Of a DNA stretch of 64,000 nt, positions 48,656 to 56,258 are shown in pieces. The position numbers and the translations under genes are program-made. This DNA comes from Nitrosospira multiformis. GTDB lineage: Bacteria > Pseudomonadota > Gammaproteobacteria > Burkholderiales > Nitrosomonadaceae. How positions within the stretch are numbered: position 1 is the first letter of the stretch; every line of letters starts with the position of its first letter. Where the stretch lies: the NCBI RefSeq assembly GCF_900110185.1, contig NZ_FOCT01000006.1, positions 62,001 through 126,000 of the forward strand, given 5' to 3'. The notes beneath the pieces were generated by a model. It ran no database searches. It was not told the origin of the DNA and saw only the letters and a program-made list of their open reading frames with translations.

Positions 48656-48708
48656 TTTTTAAGCTAACATATCTTTTTAAGCTAACATATCTTTTTAAGC
48701 TAACATAC
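48656..48708. repeat. Three tandem copies of an 18-bp unit
   Basis: The unit TTTTTAAGCTAACATATC occurs at 48656-48673, 48674-48691 and, ending in two changed bases, 48692-48708. The copies sit in the 182-bp gap between the divergent SRPBCC and hydrolase genes. Length 18 is a multiple of three, so any overlapping frame stays open. The AT-rich unit could hold repeated promoter elements or be a variable-number repeat. Confidence 0.9.
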
Positions 48709-48749
48709 CACATCATATCCACGGAACAATGTCCTGAGCAGAGACATCG

Positions 48750-49829
48750 GTGCCGAGCTCCGCTTTTCTTCGTCATACTGCTGCCACAGTGTTGCTCCTC
48801 CTATGCAGCGGCTGCGTCCATACCGTGCCATTCCGGGATGCAACCGGAAGTATCATTCCCGGCAGTATCGCCAGCATGGAAACGATTATCATCGGCGGCA
48901 TTCCTCAAAGCATCTGGTTTCGCGGAATATCCACCTCCAATCCTCCCCTGATTCTCCTGCATGGCGGGCCGGGCGCCAGCGAGTCGGCGCTCTTTCGCCA
49001 TTATAATTCCCTGCTCGAACAGCATTTCACCGTGGTGTATTGGGAGCAGCGAGGAACGGGTCGATCATTCCATTCCGATATACCTCCTGAATCGATGTCC
49101 ATTGCACAGTTCGTGCGCGATCTGGATGAGGTCGTGGAATACGTAAGGCATCGGTTCCACAAGAAAAAAGTCGTATTGGTGGGTCACTCGTGGGGTACCG
49201 TGCCCGGGATAATCCATGCTTCGCAGCATCCCGAAAAAGTCTCCGCTTATGTGGGCATTGCCCAGGTGGCCGATGTGCCGGAAGGTCGCCGCTTATCCTA
49301 CAGTTTTGCCCTGTCCGAAGCGAAAAACAGGGGAAATGCCAAGGCTGTTTCGGAGCTGGAAGCCATTGGCCCACCACCCTACGCCTCTATCGATGAAAGG
49401 TTGACAACTGCCAGATGGGTGGAACGGTTCGGCGGCATATTCCATACCCATCTGTCGACAGGTAAGCTGATATGGACAGCACTCAATACCGATGAGGCGA
49501 ATCTGATTGACCTTATCAGGTTTGGTCAGGGCAATCGCTTTTCTCTCGTGCAGTTGGAGAATGAAATCTCCCGCCTCAATCTGAGCGAACACTACCGCTC
49601 ATTCAAGGTACCGATGTTCTTCCTGCTTGGGCGTTATGACAAGCATGTTCCTGCCGTCCTGGCAGAGCGATATTTCGAAACCATCGAGGCACCCTGCAAG
49701 CGGATGGTGTGGTTTGAGAACTCAGCGCATAACCCGCCCTTCGAGGAACCGGCAGGGTTCAACCAAATATTGATAGATGAAGTGTTGCCGGTTGTTAGCT
49801 CGTGCAATTGCTCGGGGATCTGCGGTTAG
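48750..49829 (+). CDS. Lipoprotein alpha/beta hydrolase (proline iminopeptidase-like)
   Basis: This 359-residue protein opens with a lipoprotein signal (TVLLLLCSGC, so anchored in the envelope) and an alpha/beta-hydrolase domain: LILLHGGPGASESALFRHYN (oxyanion loop), VVYWEQRGTGRS, the nucleophile elbow VGHSWGTVPG, acid near GRYDKHVP and the histidine in NSAHNPPF. HGGPG plus WEQRGTGRS match proline iminopeptidases and related peptidases. The start is GTG 48750, chosen so that the lipobox lies near residue 20. It is divergent from the SRPBCC gene. Confidence 0.82.
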   Translation: MPSSAFLRHTAATVLLLLCSGCVHTVPFRDATGSIIPGSIASMETIIIGGIPQSIWFRGISTSNPPLILLHGGPGASESALFRHYNSLLEQHFTVVYWEQRGTGRSFHSDIPPESMSIAQFVRDLDEVVEYVRHRFHKKKVVLVGHSWGTVPGIIHASQHPEKVSAYVGIAQVADVPEGRRLSYSFALSEAKNRGNAKAVSELEAIGPPPYASIDERLTTARWVERFGGIFHTHLSTGKLIWTALNTDEANLIDLIRFGQGNRFSLVQLENEISRLNLSEHYRSFKVPMFFLLGRYDKHVPAVLAERYFETIEAPCKRMVWFENSAHNPPFEEPAGFNQILIDEVLPVVSSCNCSGICG

Positions 49830-50165
49830 TCCTTCAACGTCCCCAGCAGAAGATGATTTTGCGACAAATCCTGGATGAATCACAAATCCACACAGGCGGA
49901 CTGGGACTGATCCGCAATACGCCGCTGAGATCATCACCAGCGGCCAAGCAGATTTTGTTTTTATCTGCCGAGAGTTACTGCGGGAACCTTACTGGACCCT
50001 CAAGCGCACCTGCGTTAGGGATAGAGCCAGAAATGGCCCGTCCAGTATGGTTATGCTGTTAAGCGGCGGGCAAAATAGATATGCAGGGATTATAAAAATC
50101 GAGCCCGGCTCAGCTACCGGATTTCCTTCCCTATCTGATCCAACTTGGGCTCAGTTACTTGATCC
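49830..50165. other. Intergenic region without recognisable gene
   Basis: The only open frames here (for example 49802-50062) overlap the hydrolase end and have no ribosome site or protein-like composition. Near 50089-50120 a stretch beginning TATAAAAATCGAGCC resembles one at 51324 (TATAAAAATCGAATCC), possibly a diverged repeat. No RNA gene was seen. Confidence 0.35.
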
Positions 50166-50528
50166 CTATTCGGTGTAACGAATACCTATCGCCGTTACAT
50201 GATATATCCTGGTTTCTCCAACCATGGAGGAATGTTCTCTAATATCAACGATGGCATCCGCACCCGATAGGCGAGCTTGTTTTTTCAACTCTTGTAGAGC
50301 ATCATCAAGAGATGATCCGACAAAGTGCGTTTTTTCCAGATGAACATCCAGGCGCGAGATTCTCACGAATAACCTCTGAGGTGCGTCATGAAAAACCTGG
50401 ATATCGTATCCTTCCGGTTTAGGGGGATACGAGCTTCCAAGCATTGAATAACGGCTTTGTGTGGTTGCACACGACGCTAAAATCAGCACTGTCAAACACA
50501 ACGTTAAAATTCTGTCCATGATATCCAT
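50166..50528 (-). CDS. Small lipoprotein of unknown function
   Basis: This 120-residue protein has a lipoprotein signal (ILTLCLTVLILASCATTQ, lipobox ASC) and a small domain with GSSLDDALQELKKQARLSGADAIVDIREHSSMV, reminiscent of YbjQ/DUF74 or LPP20-type heterotypic assemblies, but I cannot assign it. It starts ATG 50528 (or Met4). It lies downstream of another small lipoprotein at 36 bp on the same strand. Confidence 0.7.
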   Translation of the reverse strand: MDIMDRILTLCLTVLILASCATTQSRYSMLGSSYPPKPEGYDIQVFHDAPQRLFVRISRLDVHLEKTHFVGSSLDDALQELKKQARLSGADAIVDIREHSSMVGETRIYHVTAIGIRYTE

Positions 50529-50563
50529 ATATGCTGGTTCCCTGAAGGCGCCTCTTCCGCTCG

Positions 50564-50959
50564 CTATTTGGCGAGCGACTTCCTCATTTCATTGAGAATC
50601 TCTGTATCCCAATTCTTTTGTCCGACGATGCCGACAAGAGACCTGGCTGTATCAACCTTGACCTTGGTCTTGTCCTGCCCTTGCTCCGTTAACCAGACGC
50701 CCGCGGTTTCACCTCCCGAGCCGACAAAAAATCCAACCTTGCGAGGACGGAAACCCTCAACATACGCAGGTTCCTGTTTTGTGACGTCAAAGCCAGTCAC
50801 AACAAGGGCGTCTACGGCAGCCTTCTGCACTTTCTCGATGGGTTGTTGGAAAACCGTTTGAGGCGCGCCCTCACTGGCTACTGGCGTTGAGGCGCATCCA
50901 GCAATCAAGGTTGAAACAATAACCAGTAATATCGTTTGACCAAAAAGACTGATTTTCAT
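50564..50959 (-). CDS. Small lipoprotein with LRV/DUF-like beta-alpha domain
   Basis: This 131-residue protein has a lipoprotein signal (ILLVIVSTLIAGCAST) and a single domain: FQQPIEKVQKAAVDALVVTGFDVTKQEPAYVEGFRP, GVWLTEQGQDKTKVKVDTARSLVGIVGQKNWDTEILNEM. This mixed alpha/beta layout is typical of small outer-membrane-facing lipoproteins with a DUF3568-like fold. It is translated first in a two-lipoprotein unit. Function unknown. Confidence 0.72.
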   Translation of the reverse strand: MKISLFGQTILLVIVSTLIAGCASTPVASEGAPQTVFQQPIEKVQKAAVDALVVTGFDVTKQEPAYVEGFRPRKVGFFVGSGGETAGVWLTEQGQDKTKVKVDTARSLVGIVGQKNWDTEILNEMRKSLAK

Positions 50960-51637
50960 AAGTTATAAGTTGTATTCCCTCTTGCGATTAGCGTGAGCGC
51001 TCCTCACGGCTAAACCGTGATCAGGCGACTGCTCGCGCTCGAACATCTATTAATGGTAACGGCAGGCAAATAATGCCAGCAAATCTATTGAAGAGCAAGA
51101 GCTTGAGAATAGTGGGATCAGGTAATTGAGGCAAATGTTGTTCCCCTTTGTTCGCTCATGGGCTGTGTGCCTCTAGTGCGCAAAGGCACGCTACGCGTCT
51201 GTCCACTTCCCCCGCTTTACCGAAATGATCCTTTGAGTAGGGTTTCGCAAGGTGTAGTGGTTGAGCTAAACGTTGGGGTGACCTGCACGGAGGGATTTTT
51301 AAGATGACCATAGATAGGTCTGTTATAAAAATCGAATCCTCCCCGCTATCCACATTTCTTTCCCTCTTTCTCTTTAATCCAAGCCTCCATTGATAGCTCC
51401 ACCCGGTACAGGCTCGCACATTCCATACCTTTGGCTTCCCCTGACGGATATTCGAACTACGCATCCTGCTACTTAATGAAAAGAAAAAAGAAACTGCGAC
51501 CTGAAGCGACTACTGTTTCCTCGTATTTTTCTTAGTTTTCTTGTAGTTTTCGGGATGAGGGCTATATTTAACAACAGCAGTCTGCCACTCAGCGAGATTG
51601 CGCGTCGTCCTTCCTAAACTACCGCTTGGAGGTATTC
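50960..51637. other. Intergenic region upstream of a PEP-CTERM gene
   Basis: This 680-bp gap contains a 102-codon minus-strand frame (51156-51464) with poor protein composition and no ribosome site, which I do not call. The promoter of the PEP-CTERM gene must be near 51540-51600, in AT-rich sequence with TATATTTAAC. No sigma-54 site of good match was found. No RNA gene was seen. Confidence 0.4.
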
Positions 51638-52561
51638 ATGTTCCTCGAAATTACCTTAAACTCGACTGGGTCCCCTTCTATTACCGCAAATTCAAGCAGT
51701 TGCCAAAGAGGGGATAAGCTGCACTTTCTGTGTAGCGGAACGATCATACTAGGCCTGATGGTAAGTGCTGCTTCGGTTCATGCGGATACCGTCAGTATCA
51801 ATGCCTTTAAGGATGCCACCATCTTCGGAACCTCAGCCGGCGTTGATACTGGAAATGCCAGTGGCATGGGGCCGGGTCTCTTTACGGGAGCCGATGGCCA
51901 GCTAAACATCAAGCGCTCTCTGCTCCAGTTCGACTTGGGGGGGGCAGGCATTCCAGCCGGTTCCACGATCGACAATGTAACCTTGAGTTTGTCCCTAGGG
52001 CAAGTTGGCGGCGGAGGTGGCGGAGTACCTCAAACCATTCGGCTATTTGATGTGGCCCAGAGTTGGAGCGAAGGCAGCAGCGGTAGCCCGACCAGCAGCA
52101 GTCTTTCCGGCACTGGGCAGGGTTTCCCCAGAGGAAACGGGGATGCAACCTGGGATTACTCCAATTTCAACACCGATCCGGCAATGGCTGGCAAATGGCA
52201 AAGTGGAGGCACCGACCTTCACGGAGGGAATTTTTCACCTACTGAAAGTGCATCCGCATCGTTCAGTACATTTACCCCTGGATCAACCTTCACCTGGAGT
52301 TCAGCCGGAATGGCTGCAGATGTGCAGGACTGGCTGGATAATCCCTCTAACAATAATGGTTGGTTGCTAAAAAATGATGAAGAAGGCATTCGGCAATCGC
52401 TCCTTGGCTTCTGGTCCAAAGATGGCGCGGCAGCAGTTGGCGATGCAGCTCTAGCGCCAAAACTGGATATCGTTTACACAATACCGGAACCCGAAGTCTA
52501 TGCAATGTTTCTGGCAGGACTCGGCCTGCTGGGATGGCGGATGCGCCGGTTAAAGAAATGA
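51638..52561 (+). CDS. PEP-CTERM sorted exported protein (DNRLRE-like)
   Basis: This 307-residue secreted protein has an N-terminal signal (about 28-48, LHFLCSGTIILGLMVSAASVHA), a beta-rich domain with RSLLQFDLGGAGIPAGSTIDNVTLSLSL and WLDNPSNNNGWLLKNDE, as in DNRLRE surface proteins, and a C-terminal PEP-CTERM sorting tag (IPEPEVYAMFLAGLGLLGWR followed by MRRLKK). Such proteins are anchored or processed by exosortase and often belong to exopolysaccharide/biofilm loci. No exosortase is in the window. The start at 51638 follows a GGAGG ribosome site. A clear terminator follows at 52571. Confidence 0.88.
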   Translation: MFLEITLNSTGSPSITANSSSCQRGDKLHFLCSGTIILGLMVSAASVHADTVSINAFKDATIFGTSAGVDTGNASGMGPGLFTGADGQLNIKRSLLQFDLGGAGIPAGSTIDNVTLSLSLGQVGGGGGGVPQTIRLFDVAQSWSEGSSGSPTSSSLSGTGQGFPRGNGDATWDYSNFNTDPAMAGKWQSGGTDLHGGNFSPTESASASFSTFTPGSTFTWSSAGMAADVQDWLDNPSNNNGWLLKNDEEGIRQSLLGFWSKDGAAAVGDAALAPKLDIVYTIPEPEVYAMFLAGLGLLGWRMRRLKK

Positions 52562-52570
52562 TTCAGCTAC

Positions 52571-52593
52571 GCCCGCTTCAGCGGGCTTTTTAT
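52571..52593 (+). terminator. Intrinsic terminator of the PEP-CTERM gene
   Basis: GCCCGC (52571-52576) and GCGGGC (52581-52586) pair around a TTCA loop and are followed by TTTTTATT. A compact, standard intrinsic terminator 10 bp past the stop. Confidence 0.85.
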
Positions 52594-52737
52594 TGCCCCC
52601 TTTCAATCTATTGATTTGCGCGGCGCTTGTGTCGGGAAAAATGTTTCAATCGTAAGGATGGTATTGGTTTAACATTTCATTTACTCTTTCTTAGCCCCTT
52701 AACCTGATGCCTGCCGCTAGATACAAGAGGAAACCGA

Positions 52738-53820
52738 ATGAAAACGCTCTCGACCGCTTTCTTTTTAGCTCTCGTGCTCGGCATAACTCAAATTGCTTAT
52801 GCGCAGCAGACAAAGTGGCGGACATTCAGTGAAGAGGCAATATCACTTTACAAGAAGGGCGAGTATGACAAGGCGGTAGCTGCCGTCAAGAAATCGCTCG
52901 CGGTTGCGGAAAAAGAATATGGCCCTGACCATCCCGATACTGCGACCAGCCTGAACAATCTTGCGGAACTGTACCGTGATCACAAAAAGTTTGCCCAGGC
53001 GGAGCCACTTTATAAGCGTGCTGCGGCAATTCGGGAAAAGCACTTTGGACCAAACCATTCCCTGGTTGCAAGGACTCTGAATGGACAGGCTGAACTCTAC
53101 CGCGCCCAGGACCGTTTCGGTGACGCCGAGCCGCTTTACAAGCGGGCGCTAGCCATCAGGGAAAAATCCCATCGCCCTGATCATCCGGATATAGCCCAGA
53201 CGCTGAACAATCTCGCGGAACTGTATTGCGTTCAGGAGCAGTACACTTCGGCCAAAACGCTCTATGAACGCTTGCTTCCGATACGGGAAAAAGCGCTCGG
53301 TTCCGACCACCCTGGTTTGGCAGCGGCTCTGCACAATCTCGCCTTGATCCACCAGAACGAAGGCAGATACGCACAGGCGGAACCGCTCTACAAGCGCGTG
53401 CTGGCTATCCGGGAGAAGGCATTGGGCCTCAATAATCCGGGGGTGGCCCAGGATTTGAGCATTCTTGCGGAACTTTATCGCACCCAAGGCCGCTATCCAC
53501 TGGCACAACCCCTTTATGAACGTTCACTGGCAATCTTTGAAAAAACTGCCGGAAAGCATCATCTTGATGTTGCCACCATCCTGAACAACCTCGCGTTCAT
53601 CCACCACAAGCAGGGGCAATATGCACAGGCAGAACCGCTTTATAAGCGGGCCCTGGCAATCTGCGAAAAGTCTCTCGGCATGGACCACCCTACCTCGCGG
53701 ATAACCCGGGATAATCTTGCCGGACTTCGTGTCGCCATGGATCGGCTCAACCCAGATGGCGAACCGGAACGGCAGGTAGCGCGGTTCCAGTGGTTCAGCA
53801 ACATAATGGGCCGTCCGTGA
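52738..53820 (+). CDS. Secreted tetratricopeptide repeat protein
   Basis: This 360-residue protein has a signal peptide (KTLSTAFFLALVLGITQIAYA) and about seven TPR units of 42 residues, the kinesin-light-chain type, each like LNNLAELYRxQGxYAQAEPLYKRALAIREKxLGxDHP. The repeats run from about residue 40 to 335 and form a superhelical protein-binding scaffold in the periplasm. The partner is unknown. It has its own leader after the terminator at 52571-52593. Confidence 0.85.
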   Translation: MKTLSTAFFLALVLGITQIAYAQQTKWRTFSEEAISLYKKGEYDKAVAAVKKSLAVAEKEYGPDHPDTATSLNNLAELYRDHKKFAQAEPLYKRAAAIREKHFGPNHSLVARTLNGQAELYRAQDRFGDAEPLYKRALAIREKSHRPDHPDIAQTLNNLAELYCVQEQYTSAKTLYERLLPIREKALGSDHPGLAAALHNLALIHQNEGRYAQAEPLYKRVLAIREKALGLNNPGVAQDLSILAELYRTQGRYPLAQPLYERSLAIFEKTAGKHHLDVATILNNLAFIHHKQGQYAQAEPLYKRALAICEKSLGMDHPTSRITRDNLAGLRVAMDRLNPDGEPERQVARFQWFSNIMGRP

Positions 53821-54065
53821 GCTTAATCCACAAGCAAACAGAAAAATAAAGATTTCGGATTCCTGGGGTTCTTGCCTTATTTTCTCCAGCACGAGCATAT
53901 TCTATTTCTGATGGCATAGGCAGTGCACGGGAATTAATAAGACCAGAATCGATAGACGGTTGAGGAGCAGCTAGCTATTCGGATCTAAGAGCCCTACCCA
54001 GTATTTCGACCTATCTCCCCTCCCTGAAAACAACACCGGTTGCCAAAATCGAGTATTAGCATCTT

Positions 54066-54587
54066 ATGGACAACATGCGCTTTGAACGCTGGATACGAGC
54101 AAGCCATGCCTTGGCAACCGTTGAGCCCTTTATGACCCTTACTGTTCAAGGCCTCGGAAAAATCGACTCGGAACTTTTTCAGAAAGATCAACAGTACCGC
54201 AAGCTGTGTATTGATAGTAATATGGGTGTCCAAGAAGCGACAAATTTCACTGATTTCTTCACTTTGTCTTATCTCTGGGTACTTGGTGCCTATGAAGTGG
54301 TTCGTACAATCACGCAGCGCTTCAAGCAGACAGATGGTCCAACCGCGCCACGCTATATAAAGAGTCAAGAACTCAAAAAATTATTTGAGCGCGTCCGAAT
54401 TCCCCTCGCCAAGTTTGAACCATCGGAGCGTTATAAGAAAATAGACTCTAAAGTTGCATACCCTAGCCTGACATTCGAACACGGAATTGCTTGGCAGGTT
54501 TCAGAGAAAGACTTCATATCCCGTGGCGAGCTATCCGAAGCATTTATTAAATTCATGGAGTGGTTGCGAAATGACTATCACACTTAA
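54066..54587 (+). CDS. Hypothetical protein, probably acquired
   Basis: This 173-residue protein has no recognised domain, no signal and no membrane helix. Its composition is more AT-rich than its neighbours (for example AATTATTTGAGCG), hinting at lateral transfer. Segments: TVQGLGKIDSELFQKDQQYRKL, FTLSYLWVLGAYEVVRTITQRF, SYLWVLGAYEVVRT. The start may be ATG 54066 or Met4. It converges with the tex fragment 41 bp away. Confidence 0.6.
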   Translation: MDNMRFERWIRASHALATVEPFMTLTVQGLGKIDSELFQKDQQYRKLCIDSNMGVQEATNFTDFFTLSYLWVLGAYEVVRTITQRFKQTDGPTAPRYIKSQELKKLFERVRIPLAKFEPSERYKKIDSKVAYPSLTFEHGIAWQVSEKDFISRGELSEAFIKFMEWLRNDYHT

Positions 54588-54628
54588 CCATTTCGTGTTT
54601 CAACAAAAAGTTGCTCTATTCATCTCAC

Positions 54629-55240
54629 TTAACCCTTCAATCTCGCAAACACAGCCGCCATCGCGGTATTGGGCGTAGACTCTCGCTTCTGCTGGGGCTT
54701 GGCTGAGCGGTCCTTCCTATCCCTTGGCTGCTCACGCTTGCCGGTCCCTCGCGCCTCCTGTGCTTGTGGTACTGGTGCATCTGTCAGTCTCATGGTCAGC
54801 GCAATGCGCTTGCGCTTTTCATCGACTTCCAGCACCTTGACCTTGACCACCTGCCCCACTTTGCCTACCGTGTGCGGGTCTTCCACAAACTTGTTAGCCA
54901 ATGCGGAGATGTGCACCAGCCCATCCTGATGTACGCCGATATCAATGAACGCACCCAAGGCAGCGACATTGATTACCACGCCTTCCTTGAACGCCACAGT
55001 GCTGAATTCCGGCTGGCGGTCGCACTCCGGCTTTTCCAGCTCTCTCACGATGTCGGTTACCGTGAGCAGGCCAAACTGCTCATTCGCGCACTTTACCGGA
55101 TTCAGTGACTTCAATAATTTGTTGTTGCCGACCAATCCTTCCACAGGGATGGGGTTTCGTTTCTGAAGGAGATTGTTGTTTCCCTTTGATGTCGAAAGAC
55201 TTTTCAGGTGATCGAATGAAGAAAGAAGCTCATCTGCCAA
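54629..55240 (-). pseudogene. Partial duplicate of tex 3' end (S1 domain), possibly still translated
   Basis: The last 166 residues (from [11 protein letters not shown], 54629-55129) match the C-terminus of the full Tex at 56259-56804, with roughly 80 percent identity by eye. The copy lacks 15 residues ([15 protein letters not shown]) that form the first strand of the S1 domain, an in-frame 45-bp deletion. The remaining S1 part ([20 protein letters not shown]) and the Lys/Arg-rich tail are kept. The first 37 residues are unrelated, start with TTG, and lack a clear ribosome site. The frame stayed open despite many changes, so a small RNA-binding protein is possible; otherwise it is a decaying fragment. 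Confidence 0.8.
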
Positions 55241-55269
55241 GCAGTTGAAAACATAGTCTTTTAAAAATA

Positions 55270-55363
55270 GGCATGATTTTTGCTCCTCATATAGAGCTGT
55301 GAGGCCATATCAAGCAGCTCATTTATATTCGTAATGAACATACAAGAAGGAGCAAAAAATGCC
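55270..55363. repeat. Inverted repeat covering the PEP-CTERM ribosome site
   Basis: GGCATGATTTTTGCTCCT (55270-55287) is nearly the reverse complement of AGGAGCAAAAAATGCC (55348-55363), which contains the ribosome site and ATG of the PEP-CTERM gene. A transcript starting before 55270 could fold to hide the start. Confidence 0.6.
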
Positions 55364-56075
55364 CAAAAAAAAAGCCATGTTCTATGTAGCGACAGGGGTT
55401 TTTCTCGCTACCACGACCCTAACCTCTTCCATTAGCGTTGCTGCTCTTATCAGCGCTTCCGTCGGGGGAATTCCTATCAGTGATGCAGTTTATGAAAATT
55501 TCAATAACCTCTCCTCCTCAGGAGGCCTTTCCAGTAAGGGTATTTACGTTACGTTCAATGGGATAGATTCGGGTACGGCAGCCCTTCCAGATGTTTCTGG
55601 AAAATACGCGGCCCCTTACGTAATCAGTGCTAGCGATCATCTGTTTAATGATATCCCTCAGGAAGACGGACCAGATCGTTCACAATATCTTGCCACTGGT
55701 ATCGGATCAGTTACGCTCGACCTAAACGCATATCATCAATACTTTGGCCTTCTGTGGGGATCAGTGGATAGCTACAACATCTTGTCTTTCTACGACGGCA
55801 GTACCCTCCTTTTCAACTTCACCGGCCTTGATGTCACCCGTCTGCCAAATGGCGACCAGGGGGTAAACGGCACTTTTTATGTAAACATTACTTCGGATGT
55901 CAAGTTTAACAAGGTGATAGCCTCAAGCTCGCAATATTCCTTTGAATTCGATAACGTGGCCTTGGTTGACGTCGGAACTTCAAGCCAGGAGATTCAGGAG
56001 ATTCCCGAACCAGGGACACTGGCTCTTCTAGGGCTTGGTCTTTTGGCAGGTTCCATTACTCGTTACAAGGAATGA
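55359..56075 (+). CDS. PEP-CTERM sorted exported protein
   Basis: This 238-residue secreted protein has a signal peptide (AMFYVATGVFLATTTLTSS), a beta-rich middle (VYENFNNLSSSGGLSSKGIYVTFNG, YFGLLWGSVDSYNILSFYDG, typical of Npun_F0296-type exosortase-sorted proteins) and a PEP-CTERM tail (IPEPGTLALLGLGLLAG, SITRYKE). It lies between the two copies of the tex 3' end. AGAAGGAGCAAAAA precedes the ATG and is part of an inverted repeat. Confidence 0.87.
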   Translation: MPKKKAMFYVATGVFLATTTLTSSISVAALISASVGGIPISDAVYENFNNLSSSGGLSSKGIYVTFNGIDSGTAALPDVSGKYAAPYVISASDHLFNDIPQEDGPDRSQYLATGIGSVTLDLNAYHQYFGLLWGSVDSYNILSFYDGSTLLFNFTGLDVTRLPNGDQGVNGTFYVNITSDVKFNKVIASSSQYSFEFDNVALVDVGTSSQEIQEIPEPGTLALLGLGLLAGSITRYKE

Positions 56076-56258
56076 GACTGATCTCCTCTTCGTAAGAAAC
56101 GCTCTCCTAACCTCCCTTCCCACTGTCAGGGCGGCTGCTGGTGGAAAGGGATTGGACTGCATGCTGCCTTTCCGGACAAGATGTTTTCCTTGCCTGAGGA
56201 GGCAGTTCCAGTAGAGGAGCGAGCACGCCGTATTCAAATAAGAGCGTCAAAATCTCAT

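Noticed and set aside
51156..51464. 102-codon minus-strand frame in an intergenic region
   Set aside because: No ribosome site, composition unlike proteins of this genome, no recognised motif.
51540..51610. Sigma-54 promoter for the PEP-CTERM gene
   Set aside because: TGCCAC and TTGC are present near 51583-51601, but the spacing is about nine rather than five bases and the GG of the -24 box is lost.
52820..53740. Tandem DNA repeat resembling an array
   Set aside because: The 126-bp periodicity is the TPR coding repeat, not a CRISPR or satellite.
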